Positions 7,010-15,764 of a stretch of 64,000 bases of DNA are shown piece after piece. The notes under the pieces are model-generated. The model did no database searches. It was not told the DNA's origin and saw only the letters and a list, made by a program, of their open reading frames with translations. The DNA is taken from NCBI GenBank assembly GCA_002688175.1, contig NZCC01000068.1, forward strand, positions 1 through 64,000, in the 5' to 3' direction. Both the position numbers and the translations under genes were made by a program. The stretch is from Chromatiales bacterium. GTDB taxonomy: Bacteria; Pseudomonadota; Gammaproteobacteria; Steroidobacterales; GCA-2729495. Within the stretch, counting starts at the first letter, position 1; every line of letters begins with the position of its first letter.

Positions 7010-9073
7010 GTGACGGAGTTGCTGGGTCATCACGTGGTTTGGTACGGCGCGAGCGGGCTCGTTTACGCGGTATTTGCTGTCGGATTGCTGATTCGCGGCG
7101 GTGGGTTGCTGCGCCAGAATATGCTGGCGGTGGCAGTCGCCGGTATCGTGTGGTCTGGCTATTTTGCCGTGACGACGGGTGATCTGACCGTTTACCGCCT
7201 CGATTCTGCGACATTTTTTATCGAAATCCTTTTCATGCTGACCTGGTTTGCATTGCTCTATAGATTGCTGCGAGGACCTTACCGGCAATCCATGCCTGAA
7301 ACTGTCCGGCGCAGCCTGTTCCTCTTTTGGGCCCTGGTGTTGTTATCAGGAGCCGTTATTGCCTGGTTTGTTTACCTGGGCGACGGCAGTGCGCGGGCAG
7401 TGAGTTATTACCACATCATCGGGCTGGGTGTGGCGTTAATGTGTTTTGGCCTGTCGGCCCAGTTAAATCGTGATGCACCCATCGAAAATACGTTGACGCT
7501 GCATTCGATCGCTGCAGCCGGCGGCGTGTTCGCCGGTTCGCAAGCGTTGTTGCTCGGGGTTGCAACACTGGCTGGTTCCGGGCCATCTTTAATACTCATC
7601 GTGCGCATCCTGGCAGTGGGCGGTGCCGGCCTGATTCTCCTCTATGCGGTCCGGCGGCGTCCGCAATGGTCTCTTGATATTTTTGTTTCACCGCAGGCGC
7701 GGGCTTATTTACCGCGCCTGTTGCCGATGCTGGTTGTATTGATTGTCCTGCTGGCACTGACACCGCTGACACGAACCCTGCACGAAGCGTATGTGCAATC
7801 GCTGGCGGGTCTGTTATTCGTGTTGGTAGGTGTGCCGATTGCTGTATTGATGTTCTCGGAGAATCTCAGCGCCCGGCTGCGTGTGTTTATCAGTAAAAAC
7901 TTTCTTCCGTTCCGGTTTGATTATCGTGAGGAGTGGCTGCGGCTCATTGATACGCTGTCATCCCCCGAGCAGCGTGTTCCGTTGCCGGAGCGGTCGATCA
8001 GAGCGGTAGCACAGATTGTGGGCGCGCCAGCAGGTCTCTTGTTCTGGCGGGGCAGCGACCAGGAGTCCTATTGGTGTACGGCAACCTGGAATACGCGGAT
8101 ATGGCCTGACTTCGAAGTTCGACATGATGAGCCGGCACTGCGCTTTATGTGTAATCGGCAGTGGATTCTCGATACGGCAGAGCTTGATCGCGATCCTGAG
8201 TTATATGACGGGCTGCGCCGACCGTGGTGGACCGAGCAGTTGCCCGATGCGTTGCTCATCGTGCCACTGATCAGTAATGAAGAATTGCTTGGTTTTACCG
8301 TCCTGTTCCAGTCCAGTTCCGCATTCCGGCTGACTTTCGAGGAAATAGATTTGCTCAGGACCTCCGGGCGCCAGGTCGCGGCTCATCTCGCGCAGTATGA
8401 AGGTGACCGGCAGCTCGCCGAGGCACAACAGTTTGAGGCTTTTAATCGCTTGACGGCATTTGTCATGCACGATCTGAAGAACCTGATTGCGCAGCAGTCG
8501 CTGATGGTCAAGAACGCAGCGAAGCACAAGGACAATCCCGCCTTTTTTGAAGATGCGATGGCGACCATCGAAAACTCGGTCGCACGTATGAACAAGCTGT
8601 TGCGCCAGTTAAAAAGCGGCGATACTTCGGGGCCGACCGAGCGGACGTTGTTAAGCGATGCCTTACTCGGGGCGATTGGGAGTACCGAAAACCATAAACC
8701 GGAGCCACGGTTTGAAAATAATGGTGAAAGTCTTGCGGTTAATATTGACCGGGAACGTTTTACCACTGTCGTTGCTCACCTGATTCGCAATGCTCAAGAG
8801 GCGACATCGGCGGATGGCAGCGTCATCATTCGGCTCAACAGAGACAAGGATGCTGCCATCATTCGTATCGAGGATGATGGGTGTGGCATGCCGGCCGATT
8901 TCATTCGCAACCGCTTGTTTCGACCTTTTGACAGTACCAAGGGCAGTAAAGGGATGGGCATTGGCGCCTACCAGGCTCGGACTTTCGTCGTTGATGCCGG
9001 CGGCAGCCTGGAGGTCGAATCCGAACCGGGGCACGGAACCGTGGTCGTAATCCGTATGCCGATGCTGGCGTGA
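7010..9073 (+). CDS. prsK: PEP-CTERM/XrtA system sensor histidine kinase PrsK
   Basis: A protein of 687 residues. The N-terminal about 290 residues contain many hydrophobic segments (about eight to ten helices). A GAF-like sensing region follows (about 320-460), then the kinase core. The phospho-accepting His is about residue 487 in AFVMHDLKN, and HDLKN is the hallmark of this kinase family. The ATPase boxes are LIRNAQEA (N box), DDGCGMP (G1) and GSKGMGIGAYQAR (G2). In other bacteria PrsK phosphorylates PrsR to switch on exopolysaccharide and PEP-CTERM protein genes. prsR lies 89 bases downstream on the same strand. The start is GTG; the first helix begins about nine residues later, as usual for the family. 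Confidence 0.9.
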   Translation: MTELLGHHVVWYGASGLVYAVFAVGLLIRGGGLLRQNMLAVAVAGIVWSGYFAVTTGDLTVYRLDSATFFIEILFMLTWFALLYRLLRGPYRQSMPETVRRSLFLFWALVLLSGAVIAWFVYLGDGSARAVSYYHIIGLGVALMCFGLSAQLNRDAPIENTLTLHSIAAAGGVFAGSQALLLGVATLAGSGPSLILIVRILAVGGAGLILLYAVRRRPQWSLDIFVSPQARAYLPRLLPMLVVLIVLLALTPLTRTLHEAYVQSLAGLLFVLVGVPIAVLMFSENLSARLRVFISKNFLPFRFDYREEWLRLIDTLSSPEQRVPLPERSIRAVAQIVGAPAGLLFWRGSDQESYWCTATWNTRIWPDFEVRHDEPALRFMCNRQWILDTAELDRDPELYDGLRRPWWTEQLPDALLIVPLISNEELLGFTVLFQSSSAFRLTFEEIDLLRTSGRQVAAHLAQYEGDRQLAEAQQFEAFNRLTAFVMHDLKNLIAQQSLMVKNAAKHKDNPAFFEDAMATIENSVARMNKLLRQLKSGDTSGPTERTLLSDALLGAIGSTENHKPEPRFENNGESLAVNIDRERFTTVVAHLIRNAQEATSADGSVIIRLNRDKDAAIIRIEDDGCGMPADFIRNRLFRPFDSTKGSKGMGIGAYQARTFVVDAGGSLEVESEPGHGTVVVIRMPMLA

Positions 9074-9162
9074 GGTCAATGTTATGATTTGTCTGTCAGG
9101 TCATCATTTGTAGTCTGAAGTAGGGGCCGGATAGCGGGAACAATGTGGGATAAAGGTTAAGC

Positions 9163-10524
9163 GTGACGGAACAGCAAAAAAGATTGCTCGTTGTTGAAGA
9201 TGATCCGGGGCTGCAAAGTCAGCTGCGCTGGTGCTTTGAAGATTATGAGGTCCTCGTGGCGGAGGATCGGGAGTCGGCGCTTGCCCAGTTACGGCGCTAT
9301 GAGCCGCCGGTCGTCTTGCAGGATCTCGGCTTGCCGCCGGATGCCGAGGGGGTCAGCGAAGGACTCGCAACCCTTGAGGCGACTCTGGCACTGGCGCCAG
9401 CGACCAAGGTAATCGTGGTGACCGGGCATGGTGACCAGGAGAATGCAGTCAAGGCTGTCGGCCTCGGTGCCTACGATTTTTATCAGAAACCGGTTGAGAC
9501 CGAGGCATTGCAGCTAATTGTCAGTCGTGCCTATCAGATTTTTGAGCTGGAACAGGAAAATCAGCGGCTGTTACGTTTTGAGAGTACTTCACCGTTGGAC
9601 GGTATCGTTGCGGCCAGCGAGAAGATGCTGCAGATTTGCCGGGTCATTGAGAAAGTAGCGCCGACCAATGCAACTTCATTGTTATTGGGTGAGAGCGGTA
9701 CTGGCAAGGAATTGTTGGCACGGGCATTACATTCTCTGAGTCCGCGTGTCGATAAAAGGTTCGTAGCGATCAACTGTGCAGCCATTCCGGAAAATTTACT
9801 CGAGAGTGAGTTATTTGGCTACGAGCGAGGGGCATTTACCGGTGCCGTCAAGCAGACGCAGGGCAAGTTTGAACTCGCGGACGGTGGCACATTATTTCTG
9901 GATGAGATCGGTGATATGCCGTTGGCACTACAGGCAAAGTTGTTGCGCTTTCTCCAGGAACGAGTGGTTGAAAGAATCGGCGGTCGTGAGGAAATATCCG
10001 TTGATGTGCGAATTGTTTGCGCCACCAATCGTGATCCAAAAGCCGCAATTAGTGAGGGACTGTTTCGCGAGGATCTGTATTATCGCGTCAGTGAAATTAC
10101 GATTGATATTCCGCCGTTACGCGAGCGGGAAGGTTGTCGACTTATTCTCGCCCGGACCTTGCTGGAACGCGAGGCTGAGAAACAAAGCAGGCCTATCAAG
10201 GGTTTCAGCCAGGATGCTCAGAGCGCTATTCAGAATTATTCATGGCCCGGCAATGTCCGGGAAATGGAAAACAAGATCAAGGGTGCCGTGATCATGGCCG
10301 AGGGCAAGCAGGTTACGACAGCAGATCTGGGTTTGTCCGATGTTGATACGGCGGGCCCGGACCTGAACCTGCGAGAAGTTCGGCGTCATGCGGAGAGTCG
10401 GGCGATTAAACGTGCGTTGGTTTTTTCGGCCGGCAATATTTCCCGTGCTGCAAAGATGCTCGGGATTACGCGCCCGACATTGTATGACCTGCTTGAGAAA
10501 TACGATATTCAGGCGCAGCGTTGA
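9163..10524 (+). CDS. prsR: PEP-CTERM-box response regulator PrsR (sigma54 activator)
   Basis: A protein of 453 residues with three parts. The receiver domain (1-125) has acidic residues EDD at 12-14 and a likely phospho-acceptor Asp54 in VVLQDLGLPP. The AAA+ domain (about 150-375) has Walker A GESGTGKE, the sigma54-contacting GAFTGA loop, Walker B GGTLFLDEIGD and a sensor arginine region. A Fis-type helix-turn-helix (NISRAAKMLGITRPTLYDLL) is at the C-terminus. It would remodel sigma54 RNA polymerase at promoters of exopolysaccharide and PEP-CTERM genes. The GTG start has AAAGG about seven bases upstream. No exosortase or PEP-CTERM gene is in the window, so its targets lie elsewhere, unless the neighbouring sugar genes are among them. 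Confidence 0.92.
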   Translation: MTEQQKRLLVVEDDPGLQSQLRWCFEDYEVLVAEDRESALAQLRRYEPPVVLQDLGLPPDAEGVSEGLATLEATLALAPATKVIVVTGHGDQENAVKAVGLGAYDFYQKPVETEALQLIVSRAYQIFELEQENQRLLRFESTSPLDGIVAASEKMLQICRVIEKVAPTNATSLLLGESGTGKELLARALHSLSPRVDKRFVAINCAAIPENLLESELFGYERGAFTGAVKQTQGKFELADGGTLFLDEIGDMPLALQAKLLRFLQERVVERIGGREEISVDVRIVCATNRDPKAAISEGLFREDLYYRVSEITIDIPPLREREGCRLILARTLLEREAEKQSRPIKGFSQDAQSAIQNYSWPGNVREMENKIKGAVIMAEGKQVTTADLGLSDVDTAGPDLNLREVRRHAESRAIKRALVFSAGNISRAAKMLGITRPTLYDLLEKYDIQAQR

Positions 10525-10530
10525 GGGGCC

Positions 10531-11526
10531 TCAGTCGGCCGGATGGTTGGCGAGGTGTTTTTCCCAATTCAGTGCGCTGCTGGCAATTACATTGAGATCA
10601 TCGTAGTTCGGCTGCCAGTTCAGCCTGGCTTTGATTCGCTCGCATTCGGCAATCAGGGTCGCCGGGTCGCCGGCGCGTCGTGGCCCCTGTTCGGAATTGA
10701 GCGGTGCGCCATTCGCTTTTTCAACCGCCGCTACGACCTCGCGGACACTGAAGCCATGGCCATAGCCGCAATTCATGACGTCGGACTCACCACCGTTACG
10801 CAGGTACGTTAGTGAGTCAAGATGAGCCCGGGCGAGATCTTCAACATGTATATAGTCGCGTACCCCGGTACCGTCGGGTGTGTCGTAATCGGTGCCGAAG
10901 ATATAGACCTTGTCGCGTTTGCCGACGGCCACTTCACAGGCAACCTTGGTGAGCAGGGTGGCGCGCCTGGTGGACTGGCCGATGCGACACTCCGGGTCGC
11001 TGCCGGCAACATTGAAATAACGCAGGGCGATGTAGGTCAGGTCATTGACTGCAGCGGCATCCCTGAGCATCCACTCGGTCATTAATTTTGATGTGCCATA
11101 CGGATTGATCGGGGCGGTAGGCGAGTCTTCACGACAGATGCCGGTAGCATGATTGCCGTAGACTGCAGCCGTGGACGAAAACACAAAATGGCGAATGTTG
11201 GCTTCCAGCGCACATTCGAGCAGGTTACGGCTCGAGCATGTATTGTTTCCATAGTATTTCAGCGGTAATTCAACCGATTCAGGCACGATGGTATGTGCTG
11301 CAAAGTGCATGATCGTATCGACGGAGTAATCGTTAATGATCCGGCGGACCAGGTCGCGATCACCGGTTTCGCCGACGACGAGTTCGCCATAAAGCACCGC
11401 GGAGCGGAACCCGGTGCTCAGGTTGTCGAGGACAACGATGTTCTCACCAGCTTCGCCCAATTGTCGAACGACGTGGCTGCCAATGTAGCCAGCGCCACCG
11501 GTGACGAGGATTGAGTGATCTTTCAT
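10531..11526 (-). CDS. galE: UDP-glucose 4-epimerase
   Basis: A short-chain dehydrogenase/reductase of 331 residues that interconverts UDP-glucose and UDP-galactose with bound NAD. The NAD-binding loop VTGGAGYIGSH lies near residue 8, FSSTAAVYG near residue 118 and the catalytic YxxxK (YGTSK) near residue 145. The ATG at 11526 is chosen over a TTG two codons upstream. It converges on prsR with only six bases between stop codons, so no separate terminator fits there. It supplies galactose donors for polysaccharides and fits with the glycosyltransferase and PrsKR upstream. Other UDP-hexose 4-epimerases with N-acetylated substrates look similar. Confidence 0.93.
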   Translation of the reverse strand: MKDHSILVTGGAGYIGSHVVRQLGEAGENIVVLDNLSTGFRSAVLYGELVVGETGDRDLVRRIINDYSVDTIMHFAAHTIVPESVELPLKYYGNNTCSSRNLLECALEANIRHFVFSSTAAVYGNHATGICREDSPTAPINPYGTSKLMTEWMLRDAAAVNDLTYIALRYFNVAGSDPECRIGQSTRRATLLTKVACEVAVGKRDKVYIFGTDYDTPDGTGVRDYIHVEDLARAHLDSLTYLRNGGESDVMNCGYGHGFSVREVVAAVEKANGAPLNSEQGPRRAGDPATLIAECERIKARLNWQPNYDDLNVIASSALNWEKHLANHPAD

Positions 11527-11705
11527 ATGCAATAAAAACCCGCTGAATTATGATTTATAGACTAAGCATAATCGAAATAGCGGCCTTAGTCGCGTTCCGG
11601 GATCGGTGTTATGTCAGACCGGAGGCAATCAATATCTTGACCTGACCGGGCCCCGGCGCGAGACTGTTTACATGTTTCCGATAATTATTTGGCTACGGAC
11701 CCTGG

Positions 11706-12512
11706 ATGAGGGTATTGAAGACCAGCATGAAAAATCTGATCGGCGTTGATGAGCCTACGCCTGTCGAGGTGCTGCATGCGGATCCTGCACACCCGGTCCT
11801 GCTGGTTTGCGATCATGCGACCAACCGGATACCGGCGAGCCTCAATGGGCTCGGTATTTCACCGATTGACCTGGAAACTCATTTTGCCGTTGATATCGGG
11901 GCTGCGGATATTGTCCGGCATATCAGTCGCAAGCTTGAATTACCGGCCGTGTTGACGACGTATTCGCGGCTGGTCGTCGACTGCAACCGGATCCTGACGG
12001 ATCCAAGCGCTTTCCCATTGTGCCTTGAGAACATCATGGTACCGGGCAACCAGGAACTGGACCATGATGGCCGGAAAGACCGTGCTGATACCCTGTACTG
12101 GCCATACCATCAGGCTATTCGGGAGCGTCTGATTGATCTCGAGAACGACGGCAGGTTGCCGGCCCTGATAGCGATTCACAGTTTTACGCCTACGTTCGAG
12201 AATACCACCCGGCCGTGGCACATAGGGGTGTTATGGGATAAAGATCCACGTATTCCGGTGCCATTGATCAATGCCCTGCGTGAGATAGACGGGGTCAACG
12301 TTGGGGATAACGAACCGTATTCGGGAAAGCACCCGCACGATTTCACGGTCGATCATCACGCCGAAGCTGAAGGTCTGGCGCATGTATCCGTGGAGATTCG
12401 TCAGGATCTGATCGAGACACCGGAAGGTGTCATGTATTGGGGCGACTTGCTGGCGACAGCGCTGGCACCCATTTTGTCCGGACCCGGGCTTTACGAACAC
12501 TGGACTGTTTGA
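11706..12512 (+). CDS. N-formylglutamate amidohydrolase family protein
   Basis: A protein of 268 residues of the zinc-dependent FGase family. Visible landmarks are VLLVCDHATNRIP near residue 35, with a likely metal-binding His, TYSRLVVDCNR near residue 92, IHSFTP near residue 158 and a late VDHHAEAEGLAHVSVEIRQD segment near residue 217. The classical reaction releases formate from N-formylglutamate in histidine breakdown, but no other hut genes are present. Members next to YbdK-type ligases, as here, are widespread and their true substrate is unknown. A second ATG seven codons in (11727) is an alternative start. Confidence 0.82.
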   Translation: MRVLKTSMKNLIGVDEPTPVEVLHADPAHPVLLVCDHATNRIPASLNGLGISPIDLETHFAVDIGAADIVRHISRKLELPAVLTTYSRLVVDCNRILTDPSAFPLCLENIMVPGNQELDHDGRKDRADTLYWPYHQAIRERLIDLENDGRLPALIAIHSFTPTFENTTRPWHIGVLWDKDPRIPVPLINALREIDGVNVGDNEPYSGKHPHDFTVDHHAEAEGLAHVSVEIRQDLIETPEGVMYWGDLLATALAPILSGPGLYEHWTV

Positions 12513-12546
12513 ATAACGTTTTGTAGCTCATCGTCGGAGGTCAACT

Positions 12547-13701
12547 ATGACAACCCTGCGGGAACCAGAATTCACGGTCGGAATCGAGGAAGAGTATCTG
12601 CTTGTCAATAGTGAGACGATGGAACTGGTAAGCGACCCGCCGCCATCGATCATGGCCGAGTGCCAGCGATTGACCCCGTCCCAGGTGTCACCGGAATTAC
12701 TTCGCTCGCAGATCGAGGTAGGTACGAAAGTTTGTTCATCAATGGGTGAGGCACGTGCAGACCTGGCACGGTTACGCGGTATCGTCATCGAGGCGGCCAA
12801 CAACCATGGTTTGAGTCCAATTGCCGCTTCCACACATCCGTTTGGCCACTGGCAGGAACAAAAGCAGTCTCCCGCTGAACGATACCGTGATTTGACGATC
12901 GAAATGCAGGCTGCTGCGCGTCGCTTACTGATTTGTGGAATGCACGTACACGTTGGTATTGAAGACGATAATTTACGTATCGACCTGATGAACCAGATGC
13001 GTTATTTCGTGCCGCACTTGTTGGCGATGAGTACTTCTTCGCCGTTTTGGGAGAGTATTAATACTGGTCTGCGCTCTTATCGCCTGACGATTTTTGATGC
13101 GTTGCCCAGAACCGGGTTGCCACAACGTTTTGAGAGTTACGTGGAATATCAACGCCATGTCGATATTCTCGTCAATGCCGGCTTGCTCGAGGATGCAACA
13201 AAAATCTGGTGGGATATACGGCCGAGCGCTCGATATCAGACACTGGAAACACGGATTTTCGATGTTTGTACGAGCCTTGACGATGCTGTCGCGCTGGCAG
13301 CGCTGACCGTGTGCCTGCTGCGTATGTTGTATCGATTGCGACTCAAAAATCAGCGTTGGCGGATCTACAACGCGATGCTGTTGTATGAAAATCGCTGGCG
13401 GGCAATGCGTTACGGAACGGATGATTCGTTGCTTGATCTGGCCCGCGGCCGACTCGTGCCATTCAGCGAGCTGGTCGAGGAATTATTGTCGCTTATCGAA
13501 CAGGATGCTGCAGCTCTTGACTGTGAGGCTGAGGTTGCGCGGGTTCGTGAAATTATTGCACGGGGTTCCAGTGCGCATCGGCAGGTCGCAGCATATGAAG
13601 AAGCTATTGCCGCTGGCGAAACGCAAGAGGCGGCGTTGCGCGCTGTTGTAGCCTTTCTGATTAAAGAAACTGCCGTTGGTTCGGTGCATGAAAAGAAGTG
13701 A
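12547..13701 (+). CDS. YbdK-type carboxylate-amine ligase (glutamate-cysteine ligase family 2)
   Basis: A protein of 384 residues of the GCS2 family. It opens with the conserved FTVGIEEEYLLV, whose glutamates bind metal and ATP, followed by SQIEVGTKV near residue 58, ASTHPFG near residue 97 and CGMHVHVGI near residue 138. Family members form a gamma-glutamyl-type amide from a carboxylate, an amine and ATP; E. coli YbdK has weak glutamate-cysteine ligase activity. A ribosome-binding site (GGAGG) lies nine bases before the ATG. It forms a close pair with the preceding amidohydrolase, which suggests that one makes and the other cleaves an N-acyl or gamma-glutamyl compound, but no substrate can be named. 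Confidence 0.88.
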   Translation: MTTLREPEFTVGIEEEYLLVNSETMELVSDPPPSIMAECQRLTPSQVSPELLRSQIEVGTKVCSSMGEARADLARLRGIVIEAANNHGLSPIAASTHPFGHWQEQKQSPAERYRDLTIEMQAAARRLLICGMHVHVGIEDDNLRIDLMNQMRYFVPHLLAMSTSSPFWESINTGLRSYRLTIFDALPRTGLPQRFESYVEYQRHVDILVNAGLLEDATKIWWDIRPSARYQTLETRIFDVCTSLDDAVALAALTVCLLRMLYRLRLKNQRWRIYNAMLLYENRWRAMRYGTDDSLLDLARGRLVPFSELVEELLSLIEQDAAALDCEAEVARVREIIARGSSAHRQVAAYEEAIAAGETQEAALRAVVAFLIKETAVGSVHEKK

Positions 13702-13707
13702 CGAGCC

Positions 13708-14715
13708 GTGACGGATGATAACCATCACAAGCAATCGGTCAGCCGTATATCAATTGCACCGATGATGGATTGGACCGATCAGCATTGCCGGTACTTTTTC
13801 CGGCTGTTGAGTCCGGATGTACGACTGTATACCGAGATGGTGGTTGATCAGGCGATATTGCATGGTGATCCCGACCCATTGCTGGCCTTTGATCCTTTCG
13901 AGCATCCGGTTGCATTACAACTGGGTGGCAGCGAACCCGACACGCTGGAGGCGGCGACACGCATTGCAGCCGGCTTCGGCTACGATGAGATAAATCTGAA
14001 TATTGGTTGTCCCAGTAACCGTGTGCAATCCGGTCGGTTCGGCGCCTGCCTGATGGCTGAACCACGGCGCGTGGCTGATTGTGTGGCGGCGATGCGGGCA
14101 TCAGTGCAGGTTCCGGTCACGGTCAAGACCCGGATCGGCATTGATGACAGGGATGACTACGAGTTTTTAACTGCTTTTATAGAGACTGTCGCGGCGGCCG
14201 GATGCAATTATTTTGTTATTCATGCACGAAAAGCAATTCTCACGGGCCTGAGTCCGAAAGAGAACCGCAGCATTCCACCGCTGAAATACGCAACCGTATA
14301 TCGTCTCAAACAAGATTTTCCCGACCTTACGATCGTGCTGAATGGCGGGATCGGCAGCGCTGATGATGTGCGCCAGCATCTGGAACATGTCGACGGCATC
14401 ATGATCGGGCGTAAAGCTTATTCGGACCCTTATCTTCTTGCTGAATTGCAGGCGCAGGTCACCATCTCGACACCCCGCACCGACTGGTATCCTCCAAAAC
14501 GGAATGACATCGTCAGAAGCATGGCCGACTATGCGGAAAGACAGCTGGCCAGCGGGGTGCGCTTGCACCATATCACCAGGCATATGCTTGGATTATTTGC
14601 CGGCCAGCCTGCTGCCCGACGCTGGCGCCGTTATATCAGTGAGAAAGGCCAGCAATCCGGAGCTGGTCCCGAGGTTCTGCTGAACTCGCTGAGTGTTTTT
14701 GATATTGCAGCTTGA
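13708..14715 (+). CDS. dusA: tRNA-dihydrouridine(20/20a) synthase
   Basis: A flavoprotein of 335 residues that reduces uridines 20/20a in the tRNA D loop using NADPH. It has the FMN-binding TIM barrel start ISIAPMMDWTDQHCR near residue 13 and the catalytic-cysteine region NIGCPSNRVQSGRFGACLM near residue 93. ATVYRLKQDFP and LNGGI near residue 208, and GIMIGRKAY near residue 230, mark the phosphate-binding end. The length and the GRFGACLM form fit DusA rather than DusB or DusC. A GTG start six bases after the YbdK stop indicates operon membership. Confidence 0.93.
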   Translation: MTDDNHHKQSVSRISIAPMMDWTDQHCRYFFRLLSPDVRLYTEMVVDQAILHGDPDPLLAFDPFEHPVALQLGGSEPDTLEAATRIAAGFGYDEINLNIGCPSNRVQSGRFGACLMAEPRRVADCVAAMRASVQVPVTVKTRIGIDDRDDYEFLTAFIETVAAAGCNYFVIHARKAILTGLSPKENRSIPPLKYATVYRLKQDFPDLTIVLNGGIGSADDVRQHLEHVDGIMIGRKAYSDPYLLAELQAQVTISTPRTDWYPPKRNDIVRSMADYAERQLASGVRLHHITRHMLGLFAGQPAARRWRRYISEKGQQSGAGPEVLLNSLSVFDIAA

Positions 14716-14808
14716 ATGCAAAGACCATCTTGAGCGACACTGCAGGTTATCAGGCAACGTCGTTAGCGGCGGATTATAGATTTTCAGAAAAAAGGATTGA
14801 AGCAGCAC

Positions 14809-15648
14809 ATGGCCGTAAGACAACAGGATCTTCCCAAAACCAACGGGCAAAAGAACCCAACCATGGCCGAACTGGCCGACCGGCACGAACTCTATGAAGA
14901 GTCCGTACAGTGTGTGGAAGAAGAATGTGAATTTGTCTCCAAGACATTCAAGAGCATTCGCGGGCGTACCGCACTGAGTTTTCGCGAAGATTTTTGCGGT
15001 ACCGCCAGTGCAGCCTGTCAATGGGTGCGCCTGAGTCCGGAACATACATCGATCGGTGTCGACTTTGATCCGGGTGTGCTGGCGTGGGGGCTTGAAAACC
15101 GGGTGGACAAGCTTGATAGCAAGCAAAAACAGCGCATTACACTGATTGAAGAAAATGTTCTTGAAGTCAAGACCGAACCGGTTGACGTCGTAGGCGCTTT
15201 CAACTTCAGCTATTTCATATTTCAGCAACGCGAACTGATGAAGCAGTATTTTCGTTCAATCTACGATTCGCTCAAACCCGACGGAATATTTTTTCTCGAC
15301 GCCTTTGGCGGTTACGAAGCCTTTGAGGAAATGAAAGAGAAGACGAAATACGACAAATTTACCTATGTCTGGCACCAGAAACGGTACAGCCCGATTACCG
15401 GTGAGATGGAATGTCATATTCACTTCAAGTTCCCCGATGGTTCGAAGCTGAAAAAGGCATTTTCATATACCTGGCGTTTGTGGACCCTGCCGGAGATTCT
15501 TGAGATGTTGAGCGAAACCGGCTTCAAGAACCCTACCGTATACTGGGAAGGAACCGATGAAGACGGTGATGGTGACGGGGTATTTACACCCGATGCACAT
15601 GGCGAGGCTGATGCCGGCTGGATTGCGTATTTGGTGGCAGAGAAATAG
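14809..15648 (+). CDS. Class I SAM-dependent methyltransferase
   Basis: A protein of 279 residues. SAM-binding motif I is in a divergent form, FREDFCGTASAACQW near residue 48, followed by the acidic strand end GVDFDPGVLAWG near residue 70 and FNFSYFIFQQRELMKQYF near residue 130. A C-terminal acidic loop (TDEDGDGDG) has a DxDxDG pattern like a calcium-binding loop, though related methyltransferases have a similar exposed turn before the final AWIAY strand. The ATG at 14809 is chosen: AAGG lies 13 bases upstream, while the TTG at 14797 would leave the ribosome-binding site almost no spacing. It stands alone and its substrate is unknown. Confidence 0.75.
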   Translation: MAVRQQDLPKTNGQKNPTMAELADRHELYEESVQCVEEECEFVSKTFKSIRGRTALSFREDFCGTASAACQWVRLSPEHTSIGVDFDPGVLAWGLENRVDKLDSKQKQRITLIEENVLEVKTEPVDVVGAFNFSYFIFQQRELMKQYFRSIYDSLKPDGIFFLDAFGGYEAFEEMKEKTKYDKFTYVWHQKRYSPITGEMECHIHFKFPDGSKLKKAFSYTWRLWTLPEILEMLSETGFKNPTVYWEGTDEDGDGDGVFTPDAHGEADAGWIAYLVAEK

Positions 15649-15764
15649 AGCATAGTACGATAACGGTCTGAAAACACTCAGGAATGACCAGCCGGTCAGG
15701 CACTGCAGCGCATCAGAGAATTGGCATATAATCAACCGGTAGATTGGAATCTGTCATAGACCTC

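Noticed and set aside
14809..15648. DxDxDG loop in the methyltransferase as an EF-hand
   Set aside because: Only the loop pattern is present without flanking helices, and methyltransferase relatives have a similar acidic turn there.
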